Positions 57,403 through 64,000 of a stretch of DNA of 64,000 nucleotides are shown piece by piece. Made by a program: the position numbers and the translations under genes. The stretch's first letter is position 1; every line of letters starts with the position of its first letter. Location of the stretch: positions 124,001 through 188,000 of the forward strand of contig JAMLHB010000001.1 of assembly GCA_023957375.1 (NCBI GenBank), in the 5' to 3' direction. Origin of the DNA: Flavobacteriales bacterium (GTDB lineage: Bacteria; Bacteroidota; Bacteroidia; Flavobacteriales_F; PHOS-HE28). The notes under the pieces were generated by a model. It had not been told where the DNA came from. It did no database searches and saw nothing but the letters and a program-made list of their open reading frames with translations.

Positions 57403-58647
57403 CTACTCGTCTCGCAACGCTTCGATAGGCCGGATGGAGGCCGCTTTCCGTGCCGGGATCAACCCTGCCAGTGCACCGGCCACCACCAGCACGGCCGTGG
57501 CGGTGAGCGCAGTGCCCAGGTCCACCGTGGGGTTGCGGAACATGTCGCTGCCCGGCACATGCCCGGCCACGTACTCCAACAGCCCCACACCGCATACCAG
57601 CCCTAGGTAACCCGCCATGGCGCTTACGAACACCGCTTCCATGATCACCTGCCCCACCACGTTGGCAGGCGTGGCCCCCAAGGCTTTGCGGATGCCGATC
57701 TCCTTGGTGCGTTCCTTCACGGTGATCAGCATGATGTTGCTCACTCCCACGATGCCTGCCACGATGGTCCCGATGCCGATGATCCATAAAAAGGCATTGA
57801 TGCCCGCGAAGATGCTGTTGAAGTTGGCCGCGTTCTCCACATTGTTGTTCACGTACACCGCGCGGTCGTCGGTGGGGTCGAACCGGTGCCTGGAGGCAAG
57901 CACCGCCACCGCCCGTTGGGCCGCCATTTGCGCACCCGCCAGGCTGCCGTCGAGAAAGCTGAACATGATCCGGTCCACTGTCTGTTGGGCATTGAACACC
58001 CGCTGCGCCACGCTCAAGGGGATGAACACTTGGCTGCTCTGGTTCATGCCCTGGCCGCCCGCTTCGAAGCGGTAAACGCCCACCACCTGGAAGGGGATGT
58101 TGTTCACCCGCACCCACTGGTTGATCGGGTCCTCGCCCTTGAACAGCGCATCGCGCGAATCTTCCGCCAGCACGATCACTTTCCGGGTCTCTAGTTGGTC
58201 CGCTTGGTTGATGAAGCGCCCCTGGATGATCTCCTGCTGTTGCAAATGGGCGATGTCGGGCGTCACCCCGCTGATGCTGAAGTTCCCGTAGTGCTTGCCC
58301 CGGGCCAGGTTGCTGTTGCCGCGCCACACGCGCAAGTTGCCGCTGATGTGTTCCAGCCCGGGCACCGCCGTGCGTAGCGCCTCCACGTCGCGCGTGTCCA
58401 ACTGGATCGGCCGCTGGGTGGCCAGGCCCTGCCACGGCTTGGTGGTTTCCCCTCCGTACAACGTGATGGTGTTCTTGGCCGTGTTCCTGAAATTGTAGGA
58501 GAAGCCGTTCTGCAGGCCTGCCCCGGTGCCCAGCAGGATGATGAGCATGAAGATGCCCCAGAACACGCTAAAGCCGGTGAGCACCGTCCGCAGTTTGTTC
58601 TTGCCGATGGTGTCGAAGATCTCCGCCCACTTTTCACCGTCGAACAT
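57403..58647 (-). CDS. ABC transporter permease (MacB/FtsX type), first copy
   Basis: This 414-residue permease has the same architecture as 55978-57222: N-terminal helix (GFSVFWGIFMLIILLGTGAG), periplasmic MacB_PCD domain, three C-terminal helices with VKERTKEIGIRKALGATP, and end PARKAASIRPIEALRDE. Its start overlaps the end of the ATPase gene by 14 bases, so the two are coupled. It exports an unknown substrate with the ATPase and adaptor. Confidence 0.9.
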   Translation of the reverse strand: MFDGEKWAEIFDTIGKNKLRTVLTGFSVFWGIFMLIILLGTGAGLQNGFSYNFRNTAKNTITLYGGETTKPWQGLATQRPIQLDTRDVEALRTAVPGLEHISGNLRVWRGNSNLARGKHYGNFSISGVTPDIAHLQQQEIIQGRFINQADQLETRKVIVLAEDSRDALFKGEDPINQWVRVNNIPFQVVGVYRFEAGGQGMNQSSQVFIPLSVAQRVFNAQQTVDRIMFSFLDGSLAGAQMAAQRAVAVLASRHRFDPTDDRAVYVNNNVENAANFNSIFAGINAFLWIIGIGTIVAGIVGVSNIMLITVKERTKEIGIRKALGATPANVVGQVIMEAVFVSAMAGYLGLVCGVGLLEYVAGHVPGSDMFRNPTVDLGTALTATAVLVVAGALAGLIPARKAASIRPIEALRDE

Positions 58648-59341
58648 GCGCGTGCTCGATCAGGGGTTCGCCATCGTGGCTCTCGATCTCTCCGTCCTTC
58701 AGGCGGATGATCCGGTCGGTGAGCGCCCCCACGTTGGGTTCGTGGGTTACGATCACCATGGTGATGCCCAGGTCCTTGTTCACGCCCCGCAGCAATTCCA
58801 TCACTTCACTGCTGGTGGTGCTGTCCAGTGCCCCCGTGGGCTCGTCCGCCAGGATCACCTTGGGGTTGGCGATCAGCGCACGCGCAATGGCCACCCGTTG
58901 CTTCTGTCCGCCGCTCATCTCGTTGGGCATGTGGTGCGCCCATTCGCGCAGGCCCACTTTCCCCAGCATCTCCACGGCCAGTTCATTGCGCTTGCGGCCC
59001 GATACGCCCTGGTAATACAGCGGCAGTGCCACATTCTCCATGGCGTTCTTGAAGCTGATCAGGTTGAAGCTCTGGAACACGAAACCGATGTATTGGCTGC
59101 GCAGCTCCGCTGCCCGTGTCTCGCTCAGATCCTTGATCGCCATGCCGTCCAGCAAGTACTCGCCGCTGTCTGCGTTGTCCAGTAGGCCAATGATGTTCAG
59201 CAAGGTGCTCTTGCCCGAGCCGGAGGAGCCCATGACGCTGACCATTTCACCCTTCCTGATATGCAGGTCGATGCCTTTCAACACCTCCAAGGTGTTGCTC
59301 CCCATGTGGTAGGCCTTGCGGATGTGCTTGAGTTGGATCAT
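58634..59341 (-). CDS. ABC transporter ATP-binding protein (MacB/LolD type)
   Basis: This 235-residue ATPase has Walker A GSSGSGKST (K44), Q-loop FVFQSFNLISF, signature MSGGQKQRVAIARA, Walker B VILADEPTGALDS and the switch His in VIVTHEPN. The start ATG at 59341 gives MIQLKHIRKAYHMG. TACTTTCG (59359-59366, minus strand) lies 17 bases upstream, so this is probably the first gene of the exporter operon (ATPase, permease, permease, adaptor, rsmE, DUF4159). Confidence 0.92.
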   Translation of the reverse strand: MIQLKHIRKAYHMGSNTLEVLKGIDLHIRKGEMVSVMGSSGSGKSTLLNIIGLLDNADSGEYLLDGMAIKDLSETRAAELRSQYIGFVFQSFNLISFKNAMENVALPLYYQGVSGRKRNELAVEMLGKVGLREWAHHMPNEMSGGQKQRVAIARALIANPKVILADEPTGALDSTTSSEVMELLRGVNKDLGITMVIVTHEPNVGALTDRIIRLKDGEIESHDGEPLIEHAHVRR

Positions 59342-59550
59342 GTGCCGGAGGGCAGGCACGAAAGTACCCCGCAGGACCGGCCGCCCGGTGGGCGATACAT
59401 GAGCGGTCGCTGGATCGGCCGTACGGCTGCAGCGCTCCCGGTGAAATCCCGTGACGCGGGAAGACCGCCCCGGACATGAAGATCGGATTTTGGCACACCC
59501 CTTGCCAGTAGTTGGGCCACATTACATTCGCAAACCCAAACCACGAACAG

Positions 59551-60504
59551 ATGAAACGATTTTCCACTTTGATGTTGGCCATGAGCCTGGCGGCTGCGGG
59601 CTTGTTTGCGCAAACCAGCGACCTCGTCGTCTTCTCCGAAGCAGGGGACAAGTTCACCTTGATCGTGGACGGTGAGGTGAAGAACGCAACACCGGCCGCC
59701 CGCGTGGTGGCACAGGGAATACGCAATGAAACACCCCTGTTGGTGGTCCGCTTTGCGGATGCCGGCATGGCGGAACTTCGGCAGAACGGATGGCTGGAAT
59801 TCGGAAAGGAATACACCATCCGGGTAACGACCAATAAAAAAGGCGAACGGGTGCTGCGTATGCAGGGAGTGGCCGAATTGGGCACCACCAAGGCACCGAC
59901 GGAAAAGCCGGCGCCCGCACAATTTGTTGAGGATGCTCCTGCACAAACCGGTGCAGTGGGCACGGATCCCACCGGTACCGTCAAGTCCACCACCACCATT
60001 ACCACCACGGACGGCATGCCGGACCACAACATCAATATGAACATCGGGGTGAACGGAGTGGGCCTTACCATGTCGGTGAACGACGGCATGGGCGGAACCA
60101 CCACCACCACCACTACCACCACTACCACCACCACTTCATCCAACAGCTCCACATCCGTTACCAACAACCCCACCACCGGGCCGGATGTGGCTACCCCCGT
60201 TGCCGCAGGATGCGGCGCACCCATGCCCACGGCGGACTTCAACGAGGCCGTGGCCAGCATCAACGACAAGGGTTTTGATGAAACCAAGCTTACCCTGGCC
60301 AAGCAGATCGGAAGCAGCAATTGCCTTTCCACCGGGCAGGTGAAGACCATCATGGGGCTCTTCGGCTTTGAGGACAGCAAGCTGGATTTCGCCAAGTTCG
60401 CCTACGACCACGTGAGCGACCGGAACAACTACTACAAGGTGAACGATGCGTTCGGCTTCTCCAGCTCGGTGGATGAGCTGAACAAGTACATCCAAGGCCG
60501 CTGA
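59551..60504 (+). CDS. DUF4476 domain secreted protein
   Basis: This 317-residue protein has a signal peptide (MKRFSTLMLAMSLAAAGLFA). A beta-rich N-terminal domain (DLVVFSEAGDKFTLIVDGE) and a linker with a run of 13 Thr follow. The C-terminal DUF4476 domain has FNEAVASINDKGFDETKLTL, QVKTIMGLFGFEDSKLDFAK and ending VDELNKYIQGR. Role unknown; exported. TACATTCG (59523-59530) lies 20 bases before the ATG with TTG 18 bases further up. Confidence 0.83.
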   Translation: MKRFSTLMLAMSLAAAGLFAQTSDLVVFSEAGDKFTLIVDGEVKNATPAARVVAQGIRNETPLLVVRFADAGMAELRQNGWLEFGKEYTIRVTTNKKGERVLRMQGVAELGTTKAPTEKPAPAQFVEDAPAQTGAVGTDPTGTVKSTTTITTTDGMPDHNINMNIGVNGVGLTMSVNDGMGGTTTTTTTTTTTTTSSNSSTSVTNNPTTGPDVATPVAAGCGAPMPTADFNEAVASINDKGFDETKLTLAKQIGSSNCLSTGQVKTIMGLFGFEDSKLDFAKFAYDHVSDRNNYYKVNDAFGFSSSVDELNKYIQGR

Positions 60505-60538
60505 CCTTGTTGGGCGCAGCACCTTAGCGATCGTCCCG

Positions 60539-61912
60539 ATGAAAACGTACGCCGCCATCATTGCCGCCCTGCTGCTCGGCGCTTCGGGTTGCACCGGCTC
60601 CAAGCCCCTTTCCAAGAAAGCGGCCAAATTGGACGCGGGCGGCATGTACGCCGAGGCAGCGGAGATGTATTTCCAGAGCGCCCAGCGCAATGCCAATAAC
60701 GTGGATGCCAAGATCGGCCTGAAGAAAACGGGCCAGATGCTCTTGAACGACAAACTCAGCACCTTCTTCAAGGCATTTGCAACGGGCGACAGCAAGGAGG
60801 CGGCCGTGAACGCCTTCCTGGATGCCCAGTCCTATCGCCAGCGGGTGGGCCGTGCGGGTGTGGTCCTGGAAATACCGGACAGTTATGCCAAGGACTTCGA
60901 CCAAGTGAAAGGGGAATACCTGGTGGACCTGTACAGCCAGGGCAATGACCTCATGGCCAAGGACGACTATACCGGTGCCGAAGCCCTATTTGCCAAGATC
61001 GGTAAGCTGGAGCCGGGATACAAGGATTCCAAAACCCTGCAGGACATCGCTTTCCTGGAACCGCTGTACCGCTCGGGGAAAACGGCCTTGGCCGCAGGAC
61101 AATACCGCAATGCGTACAACGACCTTGCACGCGTCACTGGGCGCAATGCGCAATACAAGGACGCCGCCGCGCTGAAGCAGGAATGCGTGGAGAAGGGCCG
61201 TTACCCCATTGCCGTGCTGCCCTTCAGCACCGCCGGCGGGGTGCCAGCCGCCCAGGCCGCCAGCTTGCAGGCGCATGTTACGGCTGCCCTTACCAACATG
61301 AACGACCCCTTCATCAGCGTGGTGGACCGGGACAACATCCAGAAAATTCTCGATGAGCAAAAGCTGGGGATGAGCGGCATGGTGGATGAAACCTCGGCCG
61401 TGAGCGCCGGGAAGCTGATGGGCGCACAGGCCGTGGTGATGGGCACGGTGATCGCGTTCAGTGAAACACCCGGACGCGTGCGCCAGAGCACCAAGGAAGG
61501 CTATGAGAGCTACCAGGTCAAGGAGCTCAATGCCGAAACAAACGCCTATGCCTACGTCACCCGGTACAAGCCCGTGAAATACACCGAACTATACAAGGAG
61601 AACAAGGCCAACCTCTCGTTCAGCTTCAAGTTGGTTTCGCTGGAAACCGGGCAAGTGCTGATGAGCAAGGTGGTGGAACGCGAAGCCAACGACCATGCCT
61701 GGTATGCCAGTTACGACGGGAACACGCAGGCGCTGTATCCCGTGCTGAACGGCCAGGTGGACACGCGGAACAGTGCGCGCCGTGAACTGGGTGCGCTGTT
61801 GGCTGCGCCGCGCACAGTGAAGTCCACGGCGGAGCTGGTGAACGAACTGCTGCGCACCACGTCCATGCAAGTGGCCGGAGGCGTGGAACAAACCCTTGCC
61901 GGAAAGCCCTGA
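60539..61912 (+). CDS. CsgG-like lipoprotein with TPR-type N-terminus
   Basis: This 457-residue lipoprotein has the lipobox LLLGASGC. An alpha-helical TPR-like region (AAKLDAGGMYAEAAEMYFQS, GNDLMAKDDYTGAEALFAKI) spans about 25-215. The following CsgG/HfaB-type domain has YPIAVLPFSTAGG, FISVVDRDNIQKILDEQKLG, LMGAQAVVMGTVIAFSE and VSLETGQVLMSKVVE. CsgG-type proteins form outer-membrane secretion pores or assembly factors. Its stop overlaps the next gene's start (TGATG), so the two are coupled. Confidence 0.85.
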   Translation: MKTYAAIIAALLLGASGCTGSKPLSKKAAKLDAGGMYAEAAEMYFQSAQRNANNVDAKIGLKKTGQMLLNDKLSTFFKAFATGDSKEAAVNAFLDAQSYRQRVGRAGVVLEIPDSYAKDFDQVKGEYLVDLYSQGNDLMAKDDYTGAEALFAKIGKLEPGYKDSKTLQDIAFLEPLYRSGKTALAAGQYRNAYNDLARVTGRNAQYKDAAALKQECVEKGRYPIAVLPFSTAGGVPAAQAASLQAHVTAALTNMNDPFISVVDRDNIQKILDEQKLGMSGMVDETSAVSAGKLMGAQAVVMGTVIAFSETPGRVRQSTKEGYESYQVKELNAETNAYAYVTRYKPVKYTELYKENKANLSFSFKLVSLETGQVLMSKVVEREANDHAWYASYDGNTQALYPVLNGQVDTRNSARRELGALLAAPRTVKSTAELVNELLRTTSMQVAGGVEQTLAGKP

Positions 61913-63348
61913 TGACCCGGACCCCGGACAAACGGCTCGCGCCGCCCACCGTGCATGCCGCCACCACGCTTGCCGCCATGGTGTTGGTCGTCGCTGCCTT
62001 GGCCGCATGCAAGGCCAAGCAACCCATGGCCCCTGCGGAAACCGCAGTGAACCAGGAAGCAGCCAAGCCCGAATGGGTGCGCAGCAGGCCGCTGAGCACC
62101 GCGGACTACATCGGCATAGGCACCGCGCCTACAAACCGCGCCGACTACCAGGAAGCCGCCAAGAAGAACGCCTTGAACGACCTGGCCAGCGAGATCAGCG
62201 TCACCGTGGAAGGAAACAGCCTGCTGTACACGCTCGACCGCAAGTACAAGTTCGACGAGGAGTACACCAGTACCATCACCACCCGCACCAAGGAACAGTT
62301 GGAGGGCTATGAACTGGTCGGCAGCTACGCCGATGCGGCCAACTACTGGGTGTACTACCGCTTGGGGAAGGCGGAATACGCGCGCATCAAGGCCCGGCGC
62401 AAGCAACAAGCCATCGATCAGGCCAGTGACTTTTACAGCCGCGCACAAACCAGCCTGAAGGACGGCGACCTGCGGAGCGCCTTCGACCTGGACCTGCGCG
62501 GCTTGGTGGCCATGCGTGACTATTGGGGTGAAAACGACCAGGTGCAGGTAAACGGCAAAGACGTCGCCCTGGCCAATGAGCTGTTTAACGACCTGCAACG
62601 CATGGCCAGCGGCGTGCGCATAAGCGTGTTGCCGGAGCGTTGCGCTCTGGATTGGCGCAACCACTTCAAGCGTGAACTGCTCATCACCGCCACATTCGCC
62701 CCCGGGGGAAAGGCGCTGGCACAGCTGCCGGTCACCATCAGCTTCCCCGGGCAGGCGGGAAATGTCTCCGAAAGCCGCAATACCGATGCCGAGGGCCGGG
62801 CGCGCACCACCATCCAACGGGTGGACCTGTCCACGGCCGCAGCCGAAGTGCTGGTGCGGTTGGACCTGGGCGGACTGGTGGCCAAGGACATCGACCCCGC
62901 TTTCACCAAGCCGCTTCTGGGCAGCCTCACCGCCCCGGAGGCACACGTGCCCATTGACCGCACCATGCCCAGGGTGCTGGTGAAAGGCAGCGAGCACAAC
63001 TTGGGCCAACCGATGGGGAATGCCCCGTTGGCCTTGGCCCTGAAGGAAGAGCTCACCACACGCGGGTTTCGCGCGGTGGACCGGGCTGCTGACGCCGACC
63101 TGATCGTGGACCTGACCGCGGACACCCGCGAAATGGGGGAGAGCAACGGCTTTTATACGGCAGCGCTCAATACCTCCGTGAAGGTAACCGACCAGCGCAC
63201 CGGGGAAGTGGTGCATGAGGGTGGCAAGCAAGGCCTGAAAGGGATCCAGCTCAGCTATGCCAAAGCCGGCCTCGATGCGTACAAGAAAGCCGCCGTGGAC
63301 CTGAGGAACGAGCTTGTACCCAACCTGATCGGCACCATCTTCCAATGA
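61912..63348 (+). CDS. LPP20-like lipoprotein
   Basis: This 478-residue protein has a signal segment with the lipobox AALAAC. An LPP20-like domain follows (EWVRSRPLSTADYIGIGTAP, YQEAAKKNALNDLASEISVT), then a helical region, a beta-rich Ig-like part and a late domain with LKEELTTRGFRAVDRAADAD. It is probably anchored in the outer membrane and acts with the CsgG-like partner, since the genes overlap by one base. Function unknown. Confidence 0.8.
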   Translation: MTRTPDKRLAPPTVHAATTLAAMVLVVAALAACKAKQPMAPAETAVNQEAAKPEWVRSRPLSTADYIGIGTAPTNRADYQEAAKKNALNDLASEISVTVEGNSLLYTLDRKYKFDEEYTSTITTRTKEQLEGYELVGSYADAANYWVYYRLGKAEYARIKARRKQQAIDQASDFYSRAQTSLKDGDLRSAFDLDLRGLVAMRDYWGENDQVQVNGKDVALANELFNDLQRMASGVRISVLPERCALDWRNHFKRELLITATFAPGGKALAQLPVTISFPGQAGNVSESRNTDAEGRARTTIQRVDLSTAAAEVLVRLDLGGLVAKDIDPAFTKPLLGSLTAPEAHVPIDRTMPRVLVKGSEHNLGQPMGNAPLALALKEELTTRGFRAVDRAADADLIVDLTADTREMGESNGFYTAALNTSVKVTDQRTGEVVHEGGKQGLKGIQLSYAKAGLDAYKKAAVDLRNELVPNLIGTIFQ

Positions 63349-63423
63349 GGCGCGGCGCATTTTGGCACGCCATTGGAATAGACGAACAACCAGACCACCG
63401 ATAAACACCAAAAACCGAAGACC

Positions 63424-64000
63424 ATGTTAAGCACTACATCGAAGTTCGCATCCTACGCCTTGATGGCCATGATGCTCATGGGCGGGCTCGCCGCCTGCAA
63501 AAGCAAGAAGAAGGCCGCCGAAGCCGCTGCCAAGCCGCCCAGCGGTGAAACCGAAGTGAAGGTGCTCTGCTCGGGCCCCGAATTCTTCACCGATGAAAAG
63601 AACTTCCGCGCCAACAACCTCGGTGAGAGCATGGACCAGGCCACGGCCAAGAAGAAGGCCCTCTCCAACGCCCGCGCCGACATGGCCAGCGCCATCAACA
63701 CGCAGGTGAAAGCCGTGATCGACAACTACGTCAACAGCCGCGAGATGAACAACAAGGAGGAAGTGGCCGAGCGCTACGAAAGCCTTGCCCGCGAGGTGGT
63801 GGACCAAAAGCTCACCGGCACGCGAACCATCTGCGAGAAGATGATGAAGGTGGACGCCACCGGCAATTACAAGTGCTATGTGGCCATCGAGCTCAGTGCA
63901 CAGGACCTGCTGGCCGCGTACAATGAGCGCCTTAGCAAGGACGATAAGTTGAAGATCGACTACGACTACGAGAAGTTCAAGGAAACCTTCGACAAGGAGA
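63424..64000 (+). CDS. Lipoprotein, LPP20-cluster member (C-terminus outside window)
   Basis: The reading frame is open to the window edge (192 residues). A lipobox MGGLAAC is followed by KSKKKAAEAAAK. The mature part has FRANNLGESMDQATAKKKAL, then NARADMASAINTQVKAVIDN and YKCYVAIELSAQDLLAAYNE, a helical pattern shared with LPP20-like proteins. It is the third consecutive envelope lipoprotein after the CsgG-like and LPP20-like genes, and probably functions with them. Confidence 0.78.
   Translation, partial: MLSTTSKFASYALMAMMLMGGLAACKSKKKAAEAAAKPPSGETEVKVLCSGPEFFTDEKNFRANNLGESMDQATAKKKALSNARADMASAINTQVKAVIDNYVNSREMNNKEEVAERYESLAREVVDQKLTGTRTICEKMMKVDATGNYKCYVAIELSAQDLLAAYNERLSKDDKLKIDYDYEKFKETFDKE

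Noticed and set aside
60090-60140. ACC-rich run as a functional repeat
   Set aside because: It encodes the poly-Thr linker of the DUF4476 protein and needs no other explanation.

Overview
The window looks like chromosomal DNA of a GC-rich member of the Bacteroidota, most likely a Flavobacteriales-type bacterium. This rests on six secreted proteins ending in type IX secretion (T9SS) sorting domains, on DUF4294, DUF4159, DUF4476 and DUF5723-like proteins, on Bacteroidota-style TAnnTTTG promoter elements, and on the general lack of Shine-Dalgarno sites. I saw no rRNA, tRNA or CRISPR. One structural RNA is clear: the small SRP RNA at 28041-28147 on the minus strand.

Layout. 1-1034: end of a secreted propeller-like protein that runs off the window. 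1100-5070: an accessory region. It holds a tyrosine recombinase and two AT-rich genes, each bounded by complementary GTT.../...AAC boxes and separated by imperfect palindromes, an arrangement that reads like an integron cassette array. It also holds two copies of a dispersed palindromic repeat around a UPF0158 gene, and a frameshifted fragment of the downstream gene 5076-5834. 5076-25352: mostly housekeeping and metabolism: tandem CPA2 cation/proton antiporters, biotin carboxylase, DUF4294, a small Cys-rich protein, malate:quinone oxidoreductase, 3-hydroxyacyl-CoA dehydrogenase, an exopolysaccharide glycosyltransferase cluster, Pcm, an outer-membrane barrel, Nnr, a YciO-like protein and transaldolase. 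25466-37170: a surface-protein and envelope region with four T9SS cargo proteins, an SDR, SRP RNA, a Gre factor, an SO2930-type dihaem cytochrome and a sodium:solute symporter. 37313-42022: SDR, luciferase-like oxidoreductase, acyltransferase and hisS.

42023-49119 is a second accessory region. Two more T9SS cargo genes are followed by a duplicated 3' end of hisS, a truncated HigA-like antitoxin and a duplicated 5' fragment of hutH. After these come an intact MntA-HepT (type VII) toxin-antitoxin pair, complete hutH, and an array of six UNCG-tetraloop hairpins that begins inside the last codons of hutH. 49120-64000: a CDGSH-glutamate synthase fusion, a third repeat copy, a DUF5723-like barrel and a hydrolase. 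These are followed by an ABC exporter operon (ATPase, two permeases, adaptor, rsmE, DUF4159) and a cluster of CsgG/LPP20-like lipoproteins cut by the window end.

Two themes recur. First, accessory DNA is bracketed by partial, directly oriented duplications of neighbouring genes at three places. Second, many genes carry a TAnnTTTG/TAnnTTCG element only 4-20 bases before the start codon, which suggests leaderless or very short-leader transcripts. The SRP RNA promoter gives an internal reference for the position of that element.
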